Shown: piece after piece, positions 39,540 through 47,467 of the stretch
How positions within the stretch are numbered: the stretch's first letter is position 1
Layout of the letters: the number at the start of each line of letters is the position of its first letter
Source: Dehalobacter sp. 12DCB1
GTDB lineage: Bacteria; Bacillota; Desulfitobacteriia; Desulfitobacteriales; Syntrophobotulaceae
DNA: 64,000 nucleotides
Direction of reading: 5' to 3'
Assembly: GCF_004343605.1 (NCBI RefSeq)
Contig: NZ_POSF01000001.1
Coordinates: 1-64,000, forward strand
Made by a program: the position numbers and the translations under genes
The notes under the pieces: model-generated
Seen by the model: the letters and a program-made list of their open reading frames with translations, nothing else
Databases searched by the model: none
Told to the model about the DNA's origin: nothing

Positions 39540-40411
39540 GAAGATGTAGCCTCCTGTTTCATTTCCTTTTTAGGCAGCACCGAATAATTCATACTGAGTC
39601 TATCAGCCTCACTCAGAAAGCTGATTCGTTCAGTAATATTAAATCTCCAGCCTTCACTCAAAACATGTATTTTGACCGGGGCAAGGGCCAGCGGCTTCCC
39701 ATTATTTAAGTCATCCACATTACTGATCACTGCACATGAAGCATCAGCAATAAGTACCGTTCCACGCCCGATCACCCGAAAGTTTCCATCCTTCGTGATA
39801 TGGACAGACGTATCTTCATCAATTCCGATTCCTAAGAAGTACGGATTTAAGGAGACAGCCGTCATAAGCCGTCCAATCCTTCCTCTTTGGGCAAAATGCT
39901 GGTCAATAATGGCACCCTTTAAAAGCCCTAACCCGGGGGCCATCTGTATTAAGTCTTCGCCGGGAGTATCTCCTTGCCCGCCGATGATCATCGTATCAGA
40001 CATCACAGATGCTCCAGCACTGGTTCCTCCGATAATAACCCCTTGCTCATACAGATGCTGCAAGGCCATGCCCATTGCAGTCCCACCAATCATTGCTGTA
40101 ATCCTGAGCTGGTCCCCTCCTGTAAAGAAAATACCGCTGGCTTGAATGATTTTTTCAATATTTTCTCCTACATTGGCATACGCTCTATCTTTAATGGCAA
40201 TCACATCTACATTTGAGCAGCCAAACTTCATAAAAAGGTCTCTATAAGTGGTTCCCGCCTGTTCCCCGTCCTCTGAAGCTGCAGTGATCACACATATTCT
40301 GGCTCTTTTTTCTCCTGCTTCGCGGTAATAATATTTTAGAATTTTACAGTCTTTTTCCTTATCTTCTGCTCCGCCGATAACAAGCAGATTTCCCATAATA
40401 TGCTCGGTCAT
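39536..40411 (-). CDS. cphB: Cyanophycinase
   Basis: Serine exopeptidase of family S51 that cuts cyanophycin to beta-Asp-Arg dipeptides. The 291-residue protein has LLVIGGAEDKE near the N-terminus, FFTGGDQLRIT, the nucleophile elbow IIGGTSAGASVMSD (serine about residue 135) and DQHFAQRGRIGRL with the catalytic histidine. ATG at 40411 follows GGAGGG. There is no signal peptide, in keeping with an intracellular polymer. It is co-transcribed with cphA. Confidence 0.95.
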   Translation of the reverse strand: MTEHIMGNLLVIGGAEDKEKDCKILKYYYREAGEKRARICVITAASEDGEQAGTTYRDLFMKFGCSNVDVIAIKDRAYANVGENIEKIIQASGIFFTGGDQLRITAMIGGTAMGMALQHLYEQGVIIGGTSAGASVMSDTMIIGGQGDTPGEDLIQMAPGLGLLKGAIIDQHFAQRGRIGRLMTAVSLNPYFLGIGIDEDTSVHITKDGNFRVIGRGTVLIADASCAVISNVDDLNNGKPLALAPVKIHVLSEGWRFNITERISFLSEADRLSMNYSVLPKKEMKQEATSS

Positions 40412-40480
40412 AGCATCCCTCCGAGCTTAATTTGTGGAAATCTGCGTAAATTATTCCTAAAGTTGTTTTGTATTCATAGA

Positions 40481-41308
40481 TTAATGCTCTACTTTGGGGT
40501 AACCTCTTCTGAGCTGTCCTCTTGTTTCAATCCCACCTACACCGTCTGCCCCCGTAACTGTATGTCGAATAATATCTTTGAGAGAAACGGTACGGTCAAT
40601 TGGCGTATAGGCAATGCTTTCGACCAGAAACACAGGGTCTAAGGCATGAATTAGCATTCGTCTTGGCGAAGAGGCAAAATTTGCACCGGCTTCAATAATT
40701 GCTTCAAAATTAGACTGGCATCCGCCTGCAAACACAACCAACTGATCTTTATTCGGTTGAATTCGCCTTGCTTCTGTGACGGACTGCACAAAATAGCCCG
40801 AACTCCGGTAGCTGTCCAAACTTTTCAAATTGCTTTTTCCTTTAAGCAAAGAATCATGGCCTGTTAAAACCAGAATATCCGCCGGATAATCTCGTAAAGC
40901 CCCGGCAATCGCCTTGGGCTGTTCTGCTTCTGACTTGCAAATACCTTTGGCCTGAAGTCCCAATTGTCTATACGTTCTTAGACAATGATCCAAATATTCT
41001 CGATCTCCATCCAAATGAAGAATTTTGCCCGGTATTTCAAAGTATTCTTCTTCAACCTTGAATTTGCGGTCGTAGACAACCTTACGAAATTTTTTATAAA
41101 CTTCCTGAGAATCGGCCAGCTGATAATGGACAGTTTGCTTATCATTCTTAAAAACAAGGTCATTGACATCGGAATCGGCGATTAGTCGGTAATTAAGCCC
41201 ACCGAGCACTGCTGTTATTTTCTTGCGCTTTTTATTCAGGGCCAGTATTTTCAAAAATAAATCCTGGTTATAAGAAAGGCGGGCCACAATATCTCCTATT
41301 TTAAACAT
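40481..41308 (-). CDS. yabG: Sporulation-specific cysteine protease YabG
   Basis: Family U57 peptidase that processes spore coat proteins. The 275-residue protein opens MFKIGDIVARLSYNQDLFLKIL and contains the conserved GKILHLDGDREYLDHCLRTY, LVLTGHDSLLKG and VFAGGCQSNFEAIIEAGANFASSPRRMLIHALDP motifs. The cysteine and histidine residues there are candidate catalytic ones. ATG at 41308 follows GGAGGG. It lies next to rsmA as in Bacillus, but the usual veg gene is not found downstream. Confidence 0.95.
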   Translation of the reverse strand: MFKIGDIVARLSYNQDLFLKILALNKKRKKITAVLGGLNYRLIADSDVNDLVFKNDKQTVHYQLADSQEVYKKFRKVVYDRKFKVEEEYFEIPGKILHLDGDREYLDHCLRTYRQLGLQAKGICKSEAEQPKAIAGALRDYPADILVLTGHDSLLKGKSNLKSLDSYRSSGYFVQSVTEARRIQPNKDQLVVFAGGCQSNFEAIIEAGANFASSPRRMLIHALDPVFLVESIAYTPIDRTVSLKDIIRHTVTGADGVGGIETRGQLRRGYPKVEH

Positions 41309-41385
41309 GTCTAACCCTCCTGCTCTCCGCAAACTCCTTTAAAAATGACTGCATCATATTTTCTGATTTACTTTATTTTATGACA

Positions 41386-41414
41386 TAAAAAAATACCGGT
41401 TCCAAACCGGTATC
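41386..41414 (-). terminator. Intrinsic terminator of rsmA
   Basis: ATACCGGTT / AACCGGTAT stem (41393-41401 with 41405-41413) followed by TTTTTTTATG on the minus strand, 14 bases after the rsmA stop codon. Confidence 0.9.
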
Positions 41415-41427
41415 CTTAGGATCAATT

Positions 41428-42276
41428 TCATTGCGTCTCCCAGATGGCTGCAATTTTCTGATAATCAAGTATTCCGACATCTTCAGCCCTGAGCCTCGGG
41501 TCTATTTCCGCAGCCTTGAGTATCTCCGCAGTTTGCTCTTTGGGTAAGGAGAGTCCGCTAGAAAGCGTATTCAGCAGCGTTTTCCTTCGCTGCGCAAAAG
41601 CCGCCCGCACAACCTTGAAAAAGATGTCTCTCTTTTCAAATGAAAATCCTGGATATGGCCGGATGTCCAGTCTTAGCACCGTAGATGTGACCTTCGGCTG
41701 CGGCCAAAAGGCCGAAGGTGGAACGTCGAACAGCCTCTTTACCTCGGCTGATAACTGAACGGCAATCGATAATATCCCATAATCCTTTCCCCCGGGCAGG
41801 GCACACATTCGGTCGGCAACTTCTTTCTGGACCATAACGGTCATGCCCAGCAGTGATTCCGCTTGATCGAGAAAATGCATCAGTAGCGGATTTGTGATGT
41901 AGTACGGGAGATTACCAATCAACCAGCCTTTTTCCTGTCCCCAAAGATTGGCTAGTTTAAGCTTTAGGGCATCCATATGCAACAGAACAAACGGGTAGGC
42001 GTTTAATTCTCTTTGGAGCAGTTCAACCTTTTCTTTATCAAGTTCTACCGCCCACAATCTGGGGAATTTTGGGGCAAGTATTCTCGTTAGAGCACCTGGT
42101 CCCGGTCCAATTTCAATCAATGGCAGATTATTTAAGGGCACACCCTCCCGAACGATTCTTTCGATAATGCTGTCATCAATTAAAAAATTCTGGCCTAAAG
42201 ATTTTTTGGCCCGTATCCCATGGCGCATAACTCTGCGGATATAGGAGGCCGTATCTTCCCATCTTGCTTCCGTCAC
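41428..42276 (-). CDS. rsmA: 16S rRNA (adenine1518/1519-N6)-dimethyltransferase
   Basis: Dimethylates two adjacent adenosines near the 3' end of 16S rRNA (KsgA). The 282-residue protein has KKSLGQNFLIDDSIIERIV, the SAM loop PLIEIGPGPGALTRIL, VELDKEKVELL and the catalytic motif GNLPYYITNPLLMHFL, then a helical C-terminal domain. Its start directly abuts the end of rnmV, the standard rnmV-ksgA pair. Confidence 0.96.
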   Translation of the reverse strand: MTEARWEDTASYIRRVMRHGIRAKKSLGQNFLIDDSIIERIVREGVPLNNLPLIEIGPGPGALTRILAPKFPRLWAVELDKEKVELLQRELNAYPFVLLHMDALKLKLANLWGQEKGWLIGNLPYYITNPLLMHFLDQAESLLGMTVMVQKEVADRMCALPGGKDYGILSIAVQLSAEVKRLFDVPPSAFWPQPKVTSTVLRLDIRPYPGFSFEKRDIFFKVVRAAFAQRRKTLLNTLSSGLSLPKEQTAEILKAAEIDPRLRAEDVGILDYQKIAAIWETQ

Positions 42277-42906
42277 TTACTCCCCATTCCCTTCCATCTG
42301 CTTTACTGCCGAATAAAATTCGTCTTTGGTTATCCCAAAACGGTTGATGCGAAATAAAAATTGCTTGGCATTGGTATCCCCAATCCCCAAAATTTTCCCA
42401 AGCCGGGACCGTTTTGCAGCCGAACAGCTTTGCCCAACCAGGCCGCTTTGGCGTAAATCAGCCATTTCTACCGCATCCGCATCCGTATTCATCTTCTCAA
42501 CAATTTTCACTCCGTCTTTGCTGTCCGTATTCGAAATCTTTACTTCAAGTATTTTGGAAAACGCTTTCCTGATCTCCTCGGAAGAAACGTTTTCCAGGCC
42601 GATGTCATGATCTTTCGGATTGCGGGCTACCTCGACGGAAAGATAAACATGCCTGGCCTTCGGGATCCGTTTATTGATCCGCTCCCGAATCTGTTCCCCA
42701 GCAAAATCAGGGTCCGTACAGACAATAACGCCGCGCCGCTCTGCCATCTCCGCAATATACTCCAGCTTTTGCTCCGTCAATCCAAACCCCTCCGTCCAGA
42801 TGATGTCAACTTTGCCCAGGGCACGTCTGACCGCATGCGCATCGTTTTTTCCTTCGACCACGATCAGTGGCTCATAATCAAGATTTGTATTTATGTTGAA
42901 ATTCAT
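42277..42906 (-). CDS. rnmV: Ribonuclease M5
   Basis: TOPRIM nuclease that makes mature 5S rRNA. The 209-residue protein has the N-terminal TOPRIM core: PLIVVEGKNDAHAVRRAL with the catalytic glutamate, and GVIVCTDPDFAGEQIRERI with the DxD pair. A C-terminal domain (KRSRLGKILGIGDTNAKQFLFRINRFGI) follows. ATG at 42906 follows AAGGAG, one base after the stop of the AlbA_2 gene. Gene order with rsmA supports the call. Confidence 0.92.
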   Translation of the reverse strand: MNFNINTNLDYEPLIVVEGKNDAHAVRRALGKVDIIWTEGFGLTEQKLEYIAEMAERRGVIVCTDPDFAGEQIRERINKRIPKARHVYLSVEVARNPKDHDIGLENVSSEEIRKAFSKILEVKISNTDSKDGVKIVEKMNTDADAVEMADLRQSGLVGQSCSAAKRSRLGKILGIGDTNAKQFLFRINRFGITKDEFYSAVKQMEGNGE

Positions 42907-42907
42907 T

Positions 42908-43579
42908 TTATTCTCCTTTAGCTTGCATCGACAAAATCTGATCCATTTTTTTATCAATTGCCGCTATTTTTTCCAGGCTATTTTTATTACTCTCAATGGC
43001 AGATTCAATCTGCAGCACTTTGCGTCTGAGCTCGTTCAAGGCATTTTGAAGCATTGTATCCGAAGCCATAATATCTTTCCCTAGTTCTTTCGTTGCTTCG
43101 CGAAAGCGGTTAAAAAATGTTTCGCTTTGTTTTTCGATGTAAAGGGTCAGCAGCCTTCCGGGAAGCAAGGTGTTGGTCCGACCGTCCCCTCTGATCTTGT
43201 ATGTACCTCCGGCCGTGCAGTACGGTTTTTCTTTACCGGAGGGAATCTCAATTCGGTAGATTGGTTTTCTGGCATAGTTTTCTATTATTATAGCGACTTC
43301 AACGGGCGGAACACAACTCTCAGCTTTACTTAAAATAAAGAGCCTTTCCTTGTCACCAACCGGACAGCCGATCATTCTACCTTTCTGCATGCTGTTTTTA
43401 TCTTCAACCTCGCCGACGCCAACTAAAATGGTTCCTCCATTTTCAGAATTCGCAAATGCTACTAAATCTGTGGCTTGAATGCCTTTAACTGTCATTTTGA
43501 AATCCGCATCGAAACCTTCCTGTTTGACCAGTAGCTGTTTCGTTTTGCTGGAAATTGTCATATATAGATCTTTTTCCAT
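42908..43579 (-). CDS. AlbA_2 (Schlafen-like) DNA-binding domain protein with C-terminal coiled coil
   Basis: The 223-residue protein has an AlbA_2 domain (about 15-135: KGIQATDLVAFANSENGGTILVGVGE, PPVEVAIIIE, KPIYRIEIPSG, TYKIRGDGRTN). A helical segment and predicted coiled coil (about 170-215) follow. Such domains occur in putative transcription regulators and in Schlafen-type proteins; the function here is unknown. It occupies the position upstream of rnmV where Bacillus has yabE, and its stop nearly touches the rnmV start, so the two are co-expressed. A 7-bp palindrome lies 12 bases upstream of its start. Confidence 0.82.
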   Translation of the reverse strand: MEKDLYMTISSKTKQLLVKQEGFDADFKMTVKGIQATDLVAFANSENGGTILVGVGEVEDKNSMQKGRMIGCPVGDKERLFILSKAESCVPPVEVAIIIENYARKPIYRIEIPSGKEKPYCTAGGTYKIRGDGRTNTLLPGRLLTLYIEKQSETFFNRFREATKELGKDIMASDTMLQNALNELRRKVLQIESAIESNKNSLEKIAAIDKKMDQILSMQAKGE

Positions 43580-43590
43580 AAAAACCTCAT

Positions 43591-43609
43591 AATAGGATAT
43601 TTTCCTATT
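43591..43609. promoter_or_regulatory. Palindromic candidate operator upstream of the AlbA_2 gene
   Basis: AATAGGA-TATTT-TCCTATT, a perfect 7-bp inverted repeat 12 bases before the start codon, next to GAGG. The left 12 bases (ATAGGATATTTT) recur in the dispersed repeats at 33792-33823 and 49495-49526. It could be an autoregulatory site; inferred. Confidence 0.4.
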
Positions 43610-43672
43610 CTATCATAACCAATCATTAAACAAAAAATCACTACAAAGGACCACGTCAGGAAGATAGAAAAT

Positions 43673-43705
43673 AAAGGGAGGAACGTATCTTTTGTCCCCC
43701 CCTTT
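43673..43705 (-). terminator. Terminator of the double-P-loop ATPase gene
   Basis: AAAGGGGGGGAC pairs with GTTCCTCCCTTT on the minus strand (two G-T wobbles, 9-base loop) and is followed by ATTTTC, 12 bases after the stop codon. Confidence 0.7.
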
Positions 43706-43717
43706 CTGCGGTATGTC

Positions 43718-44839
43718 TTAATGCAGTTGTATTCCTGCTGCGCAGGCTTTACTGTCTACAAGGTCCAAAATCCTGCTTAAAATCTGCTCGTATCTCTCTT
43801 CAACTGCTGAGAAATCCATATACGGGACATAATATTGCTCCAGAACATCGTGCTCCTGTTTGGCCTGATGAATACAGTTCATTCCACTGTGCGTAAGATG
43901 ATCAAACAAATCCAGGTCACTGTTTAGTTCCTGTGTCAGTGATGAGGAAAGCTCCGTATGGATATGCCTGTTCAGGTTAACGGACTCTTGATGATTGTTT
44001 CGGAAATATTCGCTTGACGTCAGAGCAACCTGCAGTTCTTTAATTACGATCGTTCCAATTTTGGAAGGGATTAGCGGTAAGTGATAAATTTCTACATCAA
44101 AACCTTTTTCCATGGCCTTAGCAGCGACTTTCTCCATAAAAACGGATTTTCCTGTGCCCATTTTGCCTTCCAGATAAACAATTTCCCGGATTCCCTGCAG
44201 AATGGAATCTGTAAAATCAACAAAACCTTCCGGTGTATACGCACAGGAAAACAGATGTCTAGCCACGCCGATCCTACCGGAACTCTCCTCCATGTACACA
44301 CCCTCAAATATTTTCTTTGCCAAACGCGATGTTTCCATATTCAATGCAGAAAAATCCATAGACTTCCTGGTTATGGCCATTATATTCTCTGCGACTGCTC
44401 TGGCTGCCCTTAACAAACAATAAGCCCTGGCAAATAGACGACTGACTTCATTCGTTGACGCGATTATATGTTTTACATTGTGCTGCATGGCATCCGTATC
44501 CCAAAATTCTCCCAGATTAATGATTTCATCCAGACCTCCAGGATACTTTGGATCCACAATATGCGGTGCAGTTCCATCAACCATCACAATCCCGGCATCT
44601 AAAACCGCTATCCCGTCTAGGGAATGATGATCGGAAGAGCAGTGGTGGAATTCCACATCATAACCCATTTCTATCATTCTGTTCCCAATTTTTTTCATCA
44701 ACGTTGATTTTCCAACACCTGGTCCCCCTTTGATCACAAAAATCCGTTTTGAACCTTTTTCTAGCAAAAACGAATAGTACGAAAAGAATCCCTCTGAGGT
44801 ATTTCCGCCCGGAAATACATGTTTCATGTTTCCTTTCAT
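43718..44839 (-). CDS. Double-P-loop ATPase (PRK06851-like)
   Basis: The 373-residue cytoplasmic protein contains two nucleotide-binding halves. The first has Walker A IKGGPGVGKSTLMKKIG (about 37-50) followed by VEFHHCSSDHHSLDGIAVLDAGIVMVDGTAPH. The second has LEGKMGTGKSVFMEKVA (about 225-240) followed by VEIYHLPLIPSKIGTIVI, so the two halves look like an internal duplication. Function is unknown; the family occurs mainly in spore-forming clostridia. I choose ATG at 44839, 10 bases after GAGGAG; ATG at 44827 is also possible. Monocistronic with a terminator. Confidence 0.82.
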   Translation of the reverse strand: MKGNMKHVFPGGNTSEGFFSYYSFLLEKGSKRIFVIKGGPGVGKSTLMKKIGNRMIEMGYDVEFHHCSSDHHSLDGIAVLDAGIVMVDGTAPHIVDPKYPGGLDEIINLGEFWDTDAMQHNVKHIIASTNEVSRLFARAYCLLRAARAVAENIMAITRKSMDFSALNMETSRLAKKIFEGVYMEESSGRIGVARHLFSCAYTPEGFVDFTDSILQGIREIVYLEGKMGTGKSVFMEKVAAKAMEKGFDVEIYHLPLIPSKIGTIVIKELQVALTSSEYFRNNHQESVNLNRHIHTELSSSLTQELNSDLDLFDHLTHSGMNCIHQAKQEHDVLEQYYVPYMDFSAVEERYEQILSRILDLVDSKACAAGIQLH

Positions 44840-45145
44840 TTTACCGACACTCCTCATGAATAATATGTTCACGCTTCATTTTATTGCCTGTTGCTTGGAA
44901 AGGTTCAATTGATGGTTCAGGGCAGTCAAGGAAAAAAAAAATTGACAAATCTCACTGATTTATTTCTCTTACTAATAAGGATTGTTGTTTCTTCGACTAT
45001 TTTCATGCAGATATGCATGTTAATTACCACTAAAATCATTCAGCTGCTTGTTGCATTATTCTAGTTTCCGCCTTATAATCAAAATGTCTTTGAACGTTTG
45101 TCTGGGCAGGCATCTGTGATCTGCTGAGGGAGGGGAGATTTTTGC
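44840..45145. other. Intergenic region between divergent ATPase and Phd-like genes
   Basis: No gene is visible. It carries the promoter of the plus-strand antitoxin-like gene (45051-45079) and presumably the minus-strand promoter of the ATPase gene. A run of ten A residues near 44930 and the near-palindrome ATATGCATGT (45011-45020) are the only other marks. Confidence 0.4.
45051..45079 (+). promoter_or_regulatory. Sigma-A-type promoter of the Phd-like gene
   Basis: TTGCAT (45051-45056), 17-base spacer, TATAAT (45074-45079), 66 bases before the start codon. Confidence 0.65.
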
Positions 45146-45493
45146 ATGGATTTGCGCCGGGTATTTGACTGTATGATTTCCGTTTCGGAGTTAGGCCGTG
45201 GACAAGCTTCAAAAGTTATTCAGGCCGTTGAAGATGAAGGCAATCCCTATATCATCGTCAAAAATAATAAACCCCAGGCTGTCATTATCTCCATCCATGA
45301 GTATTCGGAACTAATGCGCATCCGAGATATGGTCGCCTCTGGTCAGAATATCAGTCCTCCGCTCTATTCGCCCCATTTTGAGGATAATTATGCCTCCCTG
45401 AAAACAAATGTTCTTTCTAATGATGAAATTAATATTTTCCTTGAAAGTGAAGGCCTCGAAGGTCTGAATCTTGAAAGCGAATCAAATGACTAA
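45146..45493 (+). CDS. Phd/YefM-type antitoxin-like protein (no toxin partner)
   Basis: The 115-residue protein has an N-terminal Phd/YefM fold: MISVSELGRGQASKVIQAVEDEGNPYIIVKNNKPQAVIISIHEYSELMRIRD in consecutive segments, with a dimerisation/DNA-binding start and a helix before the neutralising tail. The tail (about 65-115) is acidic. No RelE, Doc or PIN toxin gene follows in the 200 bases before iorA, so it is an orphan or a stand-alone regulator. GGAGG precedes the ATG. Confidence 0.82.
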   Translation: MDLRRVFDCMISVSELGRGQASKVIQAVEDEGNPYIIVKNNKPQAVIISIHEYSELMRIRDMVASGQNISPPLYSPHFEDNYASLKTNVLSNDEINIFLESEGLEGLNLESESND

Positions 45494-45593
45494 ATGACGA
45501 ACCAATACATTGATTCCTAAATTGAACAGTTATATAAATGATAACAGTTCGGCAATCATCCAGATATTTTCATAAAAATAGCTTGGATTTTGC

Positions 45594-45623
45594 TTGAACT
45601 GTTTTCTTTATTCATACTATAAT
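45594..45623 (+). promoter_or_regulatory. Sigma-A-type promoter of iorAB
   Basis: TTGAAC (45594-45599), 18-base spacer, TATAAT (45618-45623), about 80 bases before iorA. AACAGTTC (45544-45551) and GAACTGTT (45596-45603) form an inverted pair, the second copy overlapping the -35 box, which may mark an operator. Confidence 0.6.
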
Positions 45624-45639
45624 GAATCTTATATCACCG

Positions 45640-45667
45640 AAAATACCAATAGCCTTTACGGTATTTT
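45640..45667 (+). promoter_or_regulatory. Leader hairpin in front of iorA
   Basis: AAAATACC / GGTATTTT (45640-45647 with 45660-45667) with a 12-base loop, between the iorA promoter and its ribosome binding site. There is no T-tract, so it is more likely an mRNA stability or translation element than a terminator. Confidence 0.4.
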
Positions 45668-45703
45668 ATAAATGCAGATCTAAGATTTGAGAGGATGGGG
45701 ACA

Positions 45704-47467
45704 ATGAAAAAGCTTCTGACAGGCAACGAAGCAATTGCAAGAGGTGCCTGGGAAGCCGGAGTTGTAGTATGCACGGCTTATCCAGGAACCCCCAGTACGG
45801 AAATTACAGAAAATGCAGCAAAATATGATGAGATGTATGCGGAATGGTCCCCGAACGAAAAAGTAGCGCTCGAAGTTGGTTTGGGTGCTTCGATCGCCGG
45901 CGGAAGAGCGCTTGTCTCTATGAAACATGTTGGGGTAAACGTAGCAGCAGATCCCTTGTTTACACTTTCCTATACCGGTGTTAACGCTGGACTTGTACTT
46001 GTATCTGCTGACGATCCGGGCATGCATAGTTCTCAAAATGAACAGGATAACCGTCATTTTGGAAGAGCAGCAAAAATTCCTGTACTAGAGCCGGCCGATA
46101 GCCAGGAAGCCAAAGATTTTACCAAATTGGCTTTTGATATCAGCGAGATGTTTGATACGCCAGTCATGCTCAGAACGACAACACGGGTAGCACATTCCCA
46201 GTCCTTGGTCGAACTTGCTGACCGTGAGGAGAAAGAAACTAAGGAATATCAGAAAAATCCTTCCAAATATGTGATGATTCCCGCAAATGCCCGTCACCGC
46301 CATGTAGTTGTTGAGGATAGGTTAATAAAACTGAAAGACTACGCTGAAAGTACCGATTTAAACCGCGTGGAATGGAACGATACAAAGATGGGGGTTATTA
46401 CCAGTGGCGTAACCTACCAGTATGTCAAAGAAGCTTTGCCGGAAGTTTCAATCTTAAAACTTGGCATGACCTTCCCACTGCCCCGAAAAATGATCATAGA
46501 CTTTGCGGACAAAGTAGATCAGTTATATATTGTCGAAGAATTGGAACCTTTTATCGAAGAGTATGTAACATCCTGGGGTCTTGATGTTCATGGCAAGGAT
46601 ACTTTTCCGCTGATCGGAGAATTATTACCGGAAACGATTGCCTCCAAAATGGTCCAGACGTTTGGAGACTGTTCTCCGCGCGAGACGACTGAGCCAAATC
46701 AACTGCAATATGAAGTTCCTCCGCGTCCTCCTGTCCTATGTCCCGGCTGCCCGCACAGAGGTCTTTTCTATGTACTTAATAAACTTAAAGTCACTGTCGC
46801 CGGTGATATCGGTTGTTATACACTCGGCTGCCTTGCTCCGCTTAAAGCCATTGACACAACTATTTGTATGGGCGCGAGCATCGGTACTGCTATTGGTATG
46901 GAGAAAGCCAAAGGTAAAGATTTTGCACGCAATCTGGTCGCTGTGATTGGAGATTCAACTTTCATTCATTCTGGGATCACTGCACTTGTTGACGTCGTCT
47001 ACAATAAGGCAACGACAACGACCATTATCCTGGATAACCGCATCACGGCAATGACCGGGCACCAACATAACCCGACGACCGGGTTTACAGTTAAAGGAGA
47101 ACCTACCAAAGAAATTGATCTCATCCTTCTAGCCAAGGCCGTCGGCGTAGAAAGGGTACAGGTAGTTGACCCGTTTGAGCTCGATGAGCTGGAGAAAATT
47201 GTCAGGGAAGAACTGGCTGCCGAAGAGCCTTCAGTCATAATCACCCAACGGAATTGCGCCCTGATCGATAAAAGCAGGAATAGCCCTTATATCGTATCCG
47301 CGGCGGCTTGTACCGGCTGTCTACGCTGCCTTAAGTTAGGCTGTCCCTGTATTGCCAAAGAAGGGAAAAAAGTCAGGATTAACCTTGCCCAGTGTGTAGG
47401 CTGCGGGTTATGCGCAACCGTCTGTCCCAGCGAAGCAATCAGGAAAGAAGGTGGCGCCAATGACTGA
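45704..47467 (+). CDS. iorA: Indolepyruvate:ferredoxin oxidoreductase, alpha subunit
   Basis: Thiamine-diphosphate enzyme that oxidatively decarboxylates aryl pyruvates to aryl-acetyl-CoA, reducing ferredoxin. The 587-residue protein has the pyrimidine-binding domain (about 1-180, TAYPGTPSTEITE, SADDPGMHSSQNEQDNR) and the ThDP-binding half (CPGCPHRGLFYVL, GDIGCYTLG, IGDSTFIHSGI). Two C-terminal [4Fe-4S] motifs are present (CTGCLRCLKLGCPC and CVGCGLCATVCP). ATG at 45704 follows GAGG. It overlaps iorB by 8 bases. Confidence 0.95.
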   Translation: MKKLLTGNEAIARGAWEAGVVVCTAYPGTPSTEITENAAKYDEMYAEWSPNEKVALEVGLGASIAGGRALVSMKHVGVNVAADPLFTLSYTGVNAGLVLVSADDPGMHSSQNEQDNRHFGRAAKIPVLEPADSQEAKDFTKLAFDISEMFDTPVMLRTTTRVAHSQSLVELADREEKETKEYQKNPSKYVMIPANARHRHVVVEDRLIKLKDYAESTDLNRVEWNDTKMGVITSGVTYQYVKEALPEVSILKLGMTFPLPRKMIIDFADKVDQLYIVEELEPFIEEYVTSWGLDVHGKDTFPLIGELLPETIASKMVQTFGDCSPRETTEPNQLQYEVPPRPPVLCPGCPHRGLFYVLNKLKVTVAGDIGCYTLGCLAPLKAIDTTICMGASIGTAIGMEKAKGKDFARNLVAVIGDSTFIHSGITALVDVVYNKATTTTIILDNRITAMTGHQHNPTTGFTVKGEPTKEIDLILLAKAVGVERVQVVDPFELDELEKIVREELAAEEPSVIITQRNCALIDKSRNSPYIVSAAACTGCLRCLKLGCPCIAKEGKKVRINLAQCVGCGLCATVCPSEAIRKEGGAND

